DNA from: JBBILG01 sp037445085
GTDB taxonomy: Bacteria > Pseudomonadota > Gammaproteobacteria > Burkholderiales > Methylophilaceae
Direction of reading: 5' to 3'
DNA length: 10,939 nucleotides
NCBI GenBank assembly: GCA_037445085.1
Contig: JBBILG010000128.1
Coordinates: 1-10,939 of the forward strand
Of the stretch, positions 1 to 6,386 are shown in pieces. The notes beneath the pieces are model-generated. The model was not told where the DNA came from, made no database searches, and was given only the letters and a program-made list of their open reading frames with translations. The number at the start of each line of letters is the position of its first letter. The first letter of the stretch is position 1. The position numbers and the translations under genes were made by a program.

Positions 1-1363
1 CCGTTGGCGGAAAGCAGCGCCTGATGTCGGAGGCGGGCGTCAGGGCGGGAGCGTCCGCCTTGGGCGCGTCGAAGTAGAGGATCTTCACCACGCGCAGGTA
101 GTAGAAGGCGCCAATGAGCGAGAACATCACCGCCACCACGGCCAGCCAGAGGAATCCGGCGCCCACCAGGGCCTGCAGGACGGAGAGCTTGGCGTAGAAA
201 CCGACGAAGGGCGGAATGCCGGCCATGGAGAACATGAGGATGGCCATCAGGGCAGCCAGCCAGGGGTGGCGGCTGTTGAGGCCCTTGAAGTCGTCCAGGT
301 GCTCGGCTTCCAGGCCGTTTTGCGACAGGTAGACCACCAGGCCGAAGCTGCCCAGGCTCATCAGCACGTAGGTGATGGCGTAGAACATGGCCGCCGAGTA
401 GCCGGCGAAGGTGCCCGACAGGATGCCCAGCAGCAGGAAGCCCATGTGCGAGATGGTGGAGTAGGCCAGCATGCGCTTGATATTGGTCTGCATGATGGCG
501 GCGAGGTTGCCGACGGCCAGGGAGAGCACCGCCATGATCGCCAGCATGCCCTGCCAGTCGCCGACGGCCGGATGCAGGCCATCGACCAGCAGGCGCATGG
601 CGAAGGCGAAGGCGGCCAGCTTGGGCGCCGTACTGATGAACAGGGTGACGGCGCTGGGCGCGCCCTGATAGATGTCCGGCACCCACATGTGGAAGGGCGC
701 GACGCCGAGCTTGAAGCCCAGGCCCGCCACCACGAAGACGATGCCGAAGGCGAGGATGATCTTGTCGTCGACACCGGCCTGCAGGGTGGCCGACATCTCC
801 GGCAGCGACAGCGTGCCGGTGAGACCGTAGAGCATGGACATGCCATACAGCAGCAGGCCGGAAGCCAGGGCGCCGAGTACGAAATACTTCATCGCCGCCT
901 CGGTCGCCTGCCTGGAGTCGCGCTGCAGGGCAACCATGGCGTAGAGCGACAGCGACAGCAGTTCAAGGCCGACGTAGAGCACCAGGAAATGATTGGCCGA
1001 GACCATCACCATCATGCCCAGCACCGCGAACAGCGCCAGCACGAAGTACTCGCCGCGGAACAGACCGCGCTCGGCCAGGTAGTTGCGCGAGTAGACCACG
1101 GCGGTCATCGCCGCCAGGTAGGACATGAGCTTGAGCACGTCGCCCATGGCGTCGTCGACGAACTGGCCGCTGAAGGTGGTCTGCACCTGCGGCACGCTGG
1201 TGAACACGGTGATGAGGGCGGCGCCGAGCAGGGTCAGCAGGGTGAGCAGGTAACCGAGCGGGCGCGATTTCACCAGCGCGTCGAGGAGCAGGATGAGGCA
1301 GGCCATGCCGAGAACGAAGATCTCGGGCAGCGCCGGCAGTAGATCGGGGGGGGTGAAATTCAT
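1..1363 (-). CDS. nuoN: NADH-quinone oxidoreductase subunit N (partial, apparent frameshift near window edge)
   Basis: This is an antiporter-like membrane subunit of complex I that forms one of the proton channels of the membrane arm. I read it by hand from ATG at 1363; the frame is open to the window edge (about 454 codons; the family usually has 480-500). Visible family motifs are GLELLSLSLYAM with Glu134, GFKLGVAPFHMWVPDIYQG with Lys218, APKLAAF, and GIPPFVGFYAKLSVL with Lys392. These correspond to the Glu133, Lys217 and Lys395 region of E. coli NuoN. It starts 17 nt after the nuoM stop, with only a weak GAGCGAG ribosome-binding sequence. Near positions 14-25 the frame turns into an unlikely tail (DIRRCFPPT), while the next frame gives the NuoN-like QALLSANG. 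One base therefore appears to be missing there. A C8 run lies in codons 4-6. The identity is certain; the state of the 3' end is not. Confidence 0.95.
   Translation of the reverse strand, partial: MNFTPPDLLPALPEIFVLGMACLILLLDALVKSRPLGYLLTLLTLLGAALITVFTSVPQVQTTFSGQFVDDAMGDVLKLMSYLAAMTAVVYSRNYLAERGLFRGEYFVLALFAVLGMMVMVSANHFLVLYVGLELLSLSLYAMVALQRDSRQATEAAMKYFVLGALASGLLLYGMSMLYGLTGTLSLPEMSATLQAGVDDKIILAFGIVFVVAGLGFKLGVAPFHMWVPDIYQGAPSAVTLFISTAPKLAAFAFAMRLLVDGLHPAVGDWQGMLAIMAVLSLAVGNLAAIMQTNIKRMLAYSTISHMGFLLLGILSGTFAGYSAAMFYAITYVLMSLGSFGLVVYLSQNGLEAEHLDDFKGLNSRHPWLAALMAILMFSMAGIPPFVGFYAKLSVLQALVGAGFLWLAVVAVMFSLIGAFYYLRVVKILYFDAPKADAPALTPASDIRRCFPPT
14..30 (-). other. Apparent -1 frameshift site in nuoN
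   Basis: The upstream nuoN frame reads YFDAPKADAPALTPASDI and then a basic, Cys-containing tail that does not resemble NuoN. The frame whose codons start at 23, 20, 17 and so on reads QALLSANG, which resembles the start of the last transmembrane segment of betaproteobacterial NuoN. Adding one C near position 23 (CATCAGG to CATCCAGG on the coding strand) would join the two as SDIQALLSANG. Sequencing error and real mutation cannot be told apart here. The window ends too soon to see whether the second frame stays open. Confidence 0.6.
1346..1353 (-). repeat. C8 homopolymer at the start of nuoN
   Basis: On the coding strand, codons 4-6 of nuoN (ACC CCC CCC) followed by GAT contain eight consecutive C residues. 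The frame is intact here. Such a run so close to the start is a plausible slippage site for the polymerase or the sequencer, but nothing else suggests phase variation. Confidence 0.9.
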
Positions 1364-1380
1364 CTCGCTCGATACGCCTG

Positions 1381-2871
1381 TCAGTAAGCCAGCTTGCTAT
1401 GGGCCACGTGTTCCAGCAGGTTGTTCACGGAGGCGTGCATCACCTCGGTGAACGGCAGGGGATACAGGCCCATGCCCAGCACGCACAGGGCCAGCAGGCC
1501 CAGCACCAGGAATTCGCGGGAATTGATGTCGCTGAGTTCCGCCACGTTTTGATTGGCGATCGGCCCGAACACCACCCGCTTGTACATCCACAGGGTGTAG
1601 GCGGCGCCGAAGATGAGGGTGGTGGCGGCCAGGAAGGCCCACCAGAAGTTCACCTGCACGGCGCCCAGGATGACCATGAATTCGCCGACGAAGCCGGAGG
1701 TGGCCGGCAGGCCGGCGTTGGCCATGGCGAACAGCATGAAGAAGGCGGCGAAGCGCGGCATGGTGTTGGCCACTCCGCCGTAGTCGGCGATCTGGCGCGA
1801 ATGCACGCGGTCGTACATGACGCCGACGCAGAGGAACATGGCGGCGGAAATGAAGCCGTGCGAGATCATCTGGATGAGGCCGCCCTCGATGCCCAGCGGG
1901 TTGAACAGGAAGAAGCCGAGGGTGACGAAGCCCATGTGGGCGATCGACGAATAGGCGATGAGCTTCTTCATGTCGCTCTGCACCAGGGCCACCAGGCCGA
2001 TGTACACCACCGCGATCAGCGACAGGGTGACGATGAGCCAGGTCAGTTCGTGCGCCGCGTCCGGCACGATGGGCAGGACGAAGCGCAGGAAGCCGTAGGC
2101 GCCCACCTTGAGGGTGATTGCCGCCAGGACCACCGAGCCGCCTGTGGGCGCTTCCACGTGGGCATCCGGCAACCAGGTGTGCACGGGCCACATCGGCACC
2201 TTGACGGCGAAGGCGAAGAAGAAGGCGACGAACAGCAGGATCTGCGCGGTCATCGCCAGCGGCACCTTGTGCCAGGCCAGGATCTCGAAGCTGCCACCAC
2301 TCTGGAAGTAGAGGTAGATCAGGGCCACCAGCATGAGCAGGGAGCCGAGCAGGGTGTAGAGGAAGAACTTGATGGCCGCGTAGACGCGGTTGGGGCCGCC
2401 CCACATGCCGATGATCAGGTACAGCGGGATCAGCATGGCCTCGAAGAACACGTAGAACAGGACGCCGTCGAGGGCGCCGAATACGCCGTTGATGAGGCCC
2501 GACTGGATGAGGAATGCGGCCATGTACTGCGCCACCTTGTCCTTGATGACCTCCCAGCCCGCCAGTACCACCAGGATGGTGGTGAAGCTGTTGAGCAGGA
2601 TGAAGGGCATGGAAATGCCGTCGACGCCCAGGCGATAGTGGATGTTGAACAGCGGCACCCATTCCGCCAGTTCGGTGAACTGCATGGCGGAGGTGGTCTT
2701 GTCGAAGCCGGTCCACAAGGGCACCGCCACCAGGAAGCCGAGCACGGCGCCGACCAGGGCCAGCGTGCGCTGGCCGTCGGCGTTCTTGTCGCCGCCCGTG
2801 ACGAGAATCAGCAGCCCCGCCACGATGGGCACCCAGATGGCGAGGCTGATCAGGCCGATGCCTTCAAACAT
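1381..2871 (-). CDS. nuoM: NADH-quinone oxidoreductase subunit M
   Basis: This is an antiporter-like proton-pumping subunit in the middle of the complex I membrane arm. The protein has 496 residues, a normal length, with about 14 hydrophobic segments. Conserved ionisable residues of the proton path are visible: Glu144 in VFFEAMLIPLY, Lys224 in AVKVPMWPVHTWLPDAH, Lys255 in AITLKVGAYG, and Glu397 in SGFVGEFMV. They match E. coli NuoM Glu144, Lys234, Lys265 and Glu407. The motif WLPDAHVEAPTGGSV is typical of the family. The ATG at 2871 has only a poor purine stretch upstream (AAAGCGA), unlike most genes in this operon. It follows a 141-nt spacer after nuoL that contains a hairpin repeat. It is followed 17 nt later by nuoN. 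No frame disruption is seen. Confidence 0.98.
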   Translation of the reverse strand: MFEGIGLISLAIWVPIVAGLLILVTGGDKNADGQRTLALVGAVLGFLVAVPLWTGFDKTTSAMQFTELAEWVPLFNIHYRLGVDGISMPFILLNSFTTILVVLAGWEVIKDKVAQYMAAFLIQSGLINGVFGALDGVLFYVFFEAMLIPLYLIIGMWGGPNRVYAAIKFFLYTLLGSLLMLVALIYLYFQSGGSFEILAWHKVPLAMTAQILLFVAFFFAFAVKVPMWPVHTWLPDAHVEAPTGGSVVLAAITLKVGAYGFLRFVLPIVPDAAHELTWLIVTLSLIAVVYIGLVALVQSDMKKLIAYSSIAHMGFVTLGFFLFNPLGIEGGLIQMISHGFISAAMFLCVGVMYDRVHSRQIADYGGVANTMPRFAAFFMLFAMANAGLPATSGFVGEFMVILGAVQVNFWWAFLAATTLIFGAAYTLWMYKRVVFGPIANQNVAELSDINSREFLVLGLLALCVLGMGLYPLPFTEVMHASVNNLLEHVAHSKLAY

Positions 2872-3016
2872 GTGTCGCTTTCATGAGTTCAAAGTCGCGC
2901 CCGCGACTCTCGAAGCTCCCCTCGCCCACCGGGAGAGTACCCTGAAGGGCATAAAGGGCTGGGGGTGAGGGTAGTTCGTTGACAGGTTCGTCTTCATATC
3001 GGATAGCGGTGCTCAT
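2864..3016 (-). other. 50-codon open frame bridging nuoL and nuoM, doubtful as a gene
   Basis: An ATG at 3016 overlaps the nuoL stop in an ATGA arrangement. The frame then runs for 50 codons through the whole spacer, including the hairpin repeat, and ends in a TGA that overlaps the first 8 nt of nuoM (ATGTTTGA). The peptide begins MSTAIRYEDEPVNELPSPP; most of the rest is a translation of the repeat, and I recognise no protein family. Translation of this frame could carry ribosomes from nuoL to nuoM, which has a weak ribosome-binding site of its own. It may equally be chance, since GC-rich sequence often stays open. Confidence 0.2.
2893..2971. repeat. Bipartite hairpin repeat, copy 1 (nuoL-nuoM spacer)
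   Basis: The element begins with a perfect 7-bp hairpin, AGTCGCG (2893-2899) with CGCGACT (2902-2908). The core starts at 2916 with CTCCCCTCGCCC and ends at 2971 with GGGCTGGGGGTGAGGG. Within the core, CTCCC (2916-2920) can pair with GGGAG (2931-2935). Alternatively CCCTCGCCC (2919-2927) can pair with GGGTGAGGG (2963-2971), with one G-T wobble. Compared with copy 2 at 6891-6954, this copy has about 15-18 extra bases (TACCCTGAAGGGCATAAA region), which hold their own small CCCT/AGGG stem. The 23-nt distance from hairpin start to core start is the same in both copies. It fills most of an otherwise geneless 141-nt spacer. Cores of this style are common short intergenic repeats in proteobacteria, as I recall. 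Confidence 0.8.
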
Positions 3017-5025
3017 CCCCGCGTGAACCAGGTGACCAGGAGCAGCACACCCACGATCATCGCGAAGGCGTAGTGATAGATGTAACCGGTCTGCAGGTGG
3101 CGGACGACGCCGGCGACGTGGCCGACCAGGCGGGCGGCGCCGTTGACCAGGGCGCCGTCGATGGCCGCCACGTCGCCCCAGCGCCACAGGCGGCCACCGA
3201 GCAGGCGGGCGCCGCGCGCGAAGAACCAGTCGTTGAACTCGTCGAAGCCGTACTTGCGCTCGAGGATGCGGTAGAGCACGCCGAACTTCTTCGCCAGCAC
3301 GGCCGGGATGTCCGGCCGCTTCATGTAGAAGAACCAGGACAGCGCCACGCCCGCCAGCGCCAGCCAGAAGGCCGGGGTCTGCAAGGCGTGCAGGGCCATG
3401 GCGAAGGGGCCGTGGTAGGTGGCGGCGAATTTGGCGAAGCCGTCGTGTTCAGGGGCGACGGTGATGGCATGGCCGAACCAGCCGCCGAACAGCAGGGCGT
3501 CGACGGTCAGGTAACCGATGAGCAGGGAGGGAATCGCCAGCAGCACCAGCGGCAGGGTCACCACCCAGGGCGTCTCGTGCGGCGCGCTGTGACCGCCGTG
3601 GTGGTGGCCGTGATGGTCGCCGTCCTTGTCCGCCTCGTGGTCGTGCGTATCATGCGCCTGCCTGAAGCGCTCCTTGCCGTGGAACACCAGGAAGTACATG
3701 CGGAAGGAATAGAAGGCGGTGACGAAGACGCCCAGGGTCACGGCGAAGTAGGCGAAGCCGGAACCGGCCAGCTCGCTGTATTTCACCGCCTCGATGATGC
3801 TGTCCTTGGAATAGAAGCCGGACAGGAAGGGGGTGCCGATGAGGGCCAGCGAGCCGATCAGGGAGGTGATCCAGGTGATCGGCATGTACTTGCGCAGGCC
3901 GCCCATGTTGCGGATGTCCTGGTCGTGGTGCATGGCGATGATCACGGAGCCGGCGGCGAGGAACAGCAGGGCCTTGAAGAAGGCGTGCGTCATCAGGTGG
4001 AAGATGGCCACCGAATAGGCCGAGGCGCCCAGGGCCACGGTCATGTAGCCGAGCTGCGACAGGGTGGAGTAGGCCACCACGCGCTTGATGTCGTTCTGGA
4101 TGATGCCGAGGAAGCCCATGAACAGCGCGGTGATGGCGCCGATGACGAGAACGATGGAAAGCGCCGCGTCGGACAGTTCGAACAGCGGCGACATGCGCGC
4201 CACCATGAAGATGCCGGCGGTGACCATGGTCGCGGCGTGGATCAGCGCGGAAATCGGCGTCGGGCCTTCCATCGAATCGGGCAGCCAGACGTGCAGCGGG
4301 AACTGCGCCGACTTGCCCATGGCGCCGATGAACAGCAGGATGCAGATCACCGTCAGCACGCCCCAGGTATGGCCGTCGATCAGGCTCAGGGTCTGGCTGG
4401 CGAACTGCGGCGCCTGCTGGAACACCTGGACGTAGTCGAGGGTGCCGAAGTAGTGCCAGATCAGGCCGATGCCGAGCAGGAAGCCGAAATCCCCGACGCG
4501 GTTGACCAGGAAGGCCTTGAGGTTGGCGTAGATCGCGGTTTCCCGTGTGTACCAGAAGCCGATGAGCAGATAGGACACCAGGCCCACCGCCTCCCAGCCG
4601 AAGAACAGTTGCAGGAAGTTGTTCGACATCACCAGCATCAGCATGGAGAAGGTGAACAGCGAGATGTAGCTGAAGAAGCGCTGGTAGCCCGGATCGTCGG
4701 CCATGTAGCCGATGGTGTAGATGTGCACCATGAGGGAGACGAAGGTCACCACCAGCATCATCAGCACGGTCAGGCGGTCGATGAGGAAGCCGATCTCCAG
4801 CGACAGATCGCCCGAGGTCAGCCAGGTATACACCGGGCCGTTGTAGGTGTTGCCGGCCTGCACGTCCTGGAAGATGAGCACCGAGGCGAGGAAGGCGATG
4901 GCCACGCCGGCGATGGTCACCACGTGGGCGCCGGTCCGGCCGATGATCCTGCCGAACAGCCCGGCGATGATCGCCCCGGCCAGCGGCGCCAGGGGGACGA
5001 CGAGATAGAGGGTCTTCATGTCCAT
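3013..5025 (-). CDS. nuoL: NADH-quinone oxidoreductase subunit L
   Basis: This is the distal antiporter-like subunit of complex I, with the long lateral helix that runs along the membrane arm. The protein has 670 residues, longer than the 613 of E. coli NuoL. Conserved residues are Glu145 in FFGWEAVGLVSYLLIGFW, Lys238 in GAMGKSAQFPLHVWLPDSM, Lys351 in THAFFKALLFLAAGS, and Lys407-Asp408 in SGFYSKDSI. A hydrophilic His-rich loop at about 455-485 has ten His residues and lies between late membrane segments. The C-terminal part (about 570-670) includes KYGFDEFNDWFF and a final membrane anchor. I chose the ATG at 5025 because an AAGGG sequence sits 8 nt upstream, overlapping the end of nuoK; a second ATG at 5019 is possible. 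It begins 4 nt after nuoK, so coupling is likely. Confidence 0.98.
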   Translation of the reverse strand: MDMKTLYLVVPLAPLAGAIIAGLFGRIIGRTGAHVVTIAGVAIAFLASVLIFQDVQAGNTYNGPVYTWLTSGDLSLEIGFLIDRLTVLMMLVVTFVSLMVHIYTIGYMADDPGYQRFFSYISLFTFSMLMLVMSNNFLQLFFGWEAVGLVSYLLIGFWYTRETAIYANLKAFLVNRVGDFGFLLGIGLIWHYFGTLDYVQVFQQAPQFASQTLSLIDGHTWGVLTVICILLFIGAMGKSAQFPLHVWLPDSMEGPTPISALIHAATMVTAGIFMVARMSPLFELSDAALSIVLVIGAITALFMGFLGIIQNDIKRVVAYSTLSQLGYMTVALGASAYSVAIFHLMTHAFFKALLFLAAGSVIIAMHHDQDIRNMGGLRKYMPITWITSLIGSLALIGTPFLSGFYSKDSIIEAVKYSELAGSGFAYFAVTLGVFVTAFYSFRMYFLVFHGKERFRQAHDTHDHEADKDGDHHGHHHGGHSAPHETPWVVTLPLVLLAIPSLLIGYLTVDALLFGGWFGHAITVAPEHDGFAKFAATYHGPFAMALHALQTPAFWLALAGVALSWFFYMKRPDIPAVLAKKFGVLYRILERKYGFDEFNDWFFARGARLLGGRLWRWGDVAAIDGALVNGAARLVGHVAGVVRHLQTGYIYHYAFAMIVGVLLLVTWFTRG

Positions 5026-5029
5026 CGCA

Positions 5030-5335
5030 TCAGCCCTTGAGTTTGTCCAGCTCTTCGACGTTGATGGTGCGCATCGCGCGGAACAGCACCACCAGGATGG
5101 CCAGGCCGATGGCGGATTCCGCCGCCGCCACGGTGAGGATGAAGAAGACGAAGACCTGACCGGCGGTGTCGTCCAGATAGCGGGCGAAGGCGATGAAGTT
5201 GGTGTTCACCGCCAGCAGCATGAGTTCGATCGCCATGAGCAGGATGATGACGTTCTTCCGGTTGAGGAAGATGCCCACCACGCTGATGGCGAACAGGATG
5301 GAACCCAGGATCAGGTAATGGTTCAGGCCGATCAT
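5030..5335 (-). CDS. nuoK: NADH-quinone oxidoreductase subunit K
   Basis: This is a small membrane subunit of complex I (homologue of mitochondrial ND4L), with three transmembrane helices that link the quinone-site region to the antiporter subunits. The protein has 101 residues, the normal length. The two buried glutamates needed for energy coupling are present: Glu37 in LLMAIELMLLAVN and Glu73 in VAAAESAIGLAI, matching Glu36 and Glu72 of E. coli NuoK. The ATG overlaps the nuoJ stop (ATGA), and a GAGG sequence lies 7 nt upstream inside nuoJ, so the two genes should be translationally coupled. nuoL follows after 4 nt. Confidence 0.98.
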   Translation of the reverse strand: MIGLNHYLILGSILFAISVVGIFLNRKNVIILLMAIELMLLAVNTNFIAFARYLDDTAGQVFVFFILTVAAAESAIGLAILVVLFRAMRTINVEELDKLKG

Positions 5336-5952
5336 TCGTCATCCTCGGTTTTCGCGGGCTCCGGCTTCACCGGCTTCAGGTTCACCATGCGGATGCGGTC
5401 GGCGCGCTTCACCTTGACCTGATCCGCCACGTCGATCTGCTTGGTGTCGCCACGCTTGCGGTGGGTCAGGGCGATGGCCGCCACCATGGCGACCAGCAAA
5501 AGCACCGCGGCCAGCTCGAAGGGGTAGACGTAGTCGGTGTAGAGCAGCATGCCCAGTTCGCGGATATTGCTGTAATCGGCGTCGTGCGGCGTCGGCTCGG
5601 CCAGGCCGAAATCCTTGCCGCCCAGCACCATGAACATCTCCACCACCATCAGGCCGGCCACCAGCAGGCCCGCCGGCAGGTAGCTCCAGAAGCCGCGGCG
5701 CATCTCCTCCAGGTTGATGTCGAGCATCATCACCACGAACAGGAACAGCACCATGACCGCGCCGATGTAGACCAGCACCAGGGTGATGGCGAGGAACTCG
5801 GCCTCCAGCAGCAGCCACAGTCCGGCGCCGGTGAAGAAGGCCAGCACCAGCGCCAGGGCCGCGTGCACCGGGTTGCGCGCGGTGATCACGCGCAGCGCCG
5901 CCAGGATCAGGATGGCGGAGAGGAAGTAGAAAACGAAGGTCTTGAATTCCAT
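5332..5952 (-). CDS. nuoJ: NADH-quinone oxidoreductase subunit J
   Basis: This is a membrane subunit of complex I (homologue of mitochondrial ND6) next to the quinone channel. The protein has 206 residues, with about five membrane segments in the first 165 and a charged cytoplasmic tail of about 40 residues rich in Lys, Asp and Glu. The conserved third segment LVYIGAVMVLFLFVVMML (Tyr62), which carries the pi-bulge in solved structures, is clear. The start MEFKTFVFYF is typical for the family, so the upstream insertion has not cut into the gene. The ATG lies 13 nt after the hicB stop and has no strong ribosome-binding sequence. It may depend on translation through hicB, where ordinary nuo operons would have nuoI. 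Confidence 0.98.
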   Translation of the reverse strand: MEFKTFVFYFLSAILILAALRVITARNPVHAALALVLAFFTGAGLWLLLEAEFLAITLVLVYIGAVMVLFLFVVMMLDINLEEMRRGFWSYLPAGLLVAGLMVVEMFMVLGGKDFGLAEPTPHDADYSNIRELGMLLYTDYVYPFELAAVLLLVAMVAAIALTHRKRGDTKQIDVADQVKVKRADRIRMVNLKPVKPEPAKTEDDE

Positions 5953-5965
5953 GCTCGACGGGGCC

Positions 5966-6178
5966 TCAGGCGGCCACCTCCATATACTCGACCACGCTGG
6001 CCGGGGGAGGAATGCTCAGGCCGTCCTCCTTCATGCCTTCCAGATGCATCGCGATGGCCTCATGTATCAGGCCCTCGACCTCTCCCAGCCCGTTTCCTGC
6101 AGCCACGCAACCGGGCAGGTCCGGCACATAGGCGGAATACCCGGTTCCCGTGCGCTCGATGACAACGGCGTATCGCAT
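5966..6178 (-). CDS. hicB: HicB-family antitoxin, short form
   Basis: This is predicted to be the antitoxin that binds and neutralises HicA. The protein has 70 residues and matches the partial RNase-H-like HicB fold: MRYAVVIERTGTGYSAYVPD, then LPGCVA (residues 21-26), the helix LGEVEGLIHEAIAMHLEGM (31-49), and EDGLSIPPPASVVEYMEV (51-68). There is no room for the C-terminal ribbon-helix-helix or helix-turn-helix DNA-binding domain of longer HicB proteins such as E. coli HicB, so self-repression by the usual route is not expected. A good ribosome-binding sequence (AAGAGG) sits 6 nt before the ATG and overlaps the end of hicA, 3 nt away. This fits antitoxin production tied to toxin translation. 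The family call is firm; activity is inferred. Confidence 0.9.
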   Translation of the reverse strand: MRYAVVIERTGTGYSAYVPDLPGCVAAGNGLGEVEGLIHEAIAMHLEGMKEDGLSIPPPASVVEYMEVAA

Positions 6179-6181
6179 GGT

Positions 6182-6376
6182 TTACCTCTTCAGTCCAGCC
6201 TGCTTGAGGATGCTGTTGAAAGTACCCGGTGCCAGGTCATCGCTCGGCTTGCCGGCCACAGTGACGCGGCCCGGTTTCGCCGGGTGCTTGAACTGGCGAT
6301 GGCTGCCCCGCGTCGCCACCTGTTCCCAACCATCCTTGCGCAACATATCCAGAATGTCCTGTATCTTGGCCGGCAT
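6182..6376 (-). CDS. hicA: HicA-family toxin (mRNA interferase)
   Basis: HicA toxins are small proteins with a double-stranded-RNA-binding-domain fold that cleave mRNA. This 64-residue protein shows the family pattern: KIQDILDMLRKDGWEQVATR (4-23), the catalytic-type His26 in RGSHRQFKHP, then GRVTVAGKPSDDLAPGTFNS and the end ILKQAGLKR. The catalytic His and the C-terminal ILKQAG motif are both present, so nothing suggests a dead toxin. The frame is open further upstream inside nuoI, but the ATG at 6376 gives the normal family start MPAKIQD. It lies 2 nt after the nuoI stop. I see no strong ribosome-binding sequence at ideal spacing, so expression probably depends on ribosomes finishing nuoI. 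I could not see a separate promoter. Confidence 0.9.
   Translation of the reverse strand: MPAKIQDILDMLRKDGWEQVATRGSHRQFKHPAKPGRVTVAGKPSDDLAPGTFNSILKQAGLKR
6185..6190 (-). promoter_or_regulatory. Ribosome-binding site of hicB
   Basis: AAGAGG on the coding strand lies 6 nt before the hicB ATG and overlaps the last codons of hicA. It is stronger than any site before hicA, which would favour more antitoxin than toxin per transcript. Confidence 0.6.
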
Positions 6377-6386
6377 CGTTAACGAT
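6375..6386. repeat. Perfect 12-bp palindrome at the nuoI/hicA junction
   Basis: ATCGTTAACGAT is a perfect palindrome. It covers the last nuoI codons and stop (6379-6381) and reaches into the hicA start codon (6374-6376). It is AT-richer than its surroundings. It could be an operator, a trace of the insertion event, or chance. The short HicB here lacks the domain that would normally bind an operator, which weakens the operator idea. Confidence 0.5.

Noticed and set aside
361..846. Minus-strand 161-codon frame within nuoN
   Set aside because: It is an out-of-frame reading rich in Cys, Ser and Arg; the true nuoN frame through the same bases has all the family motifs.
1399..2886. Long plus-strand open frame opposite nuoM (495 codons)
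   Set aside because: Its translation is rich in His, Gln, Asp, Glu and Gly with no fold or family pattern. It mirrors nuoM codon bias in a GC-rich genome.
3073..5040. Long plus-strand open frame opposite nuoL (655 codons)
   Set aside because: The composition is the same antisense type and the nuoL reading is unmistakable, so it is a shadow frame.
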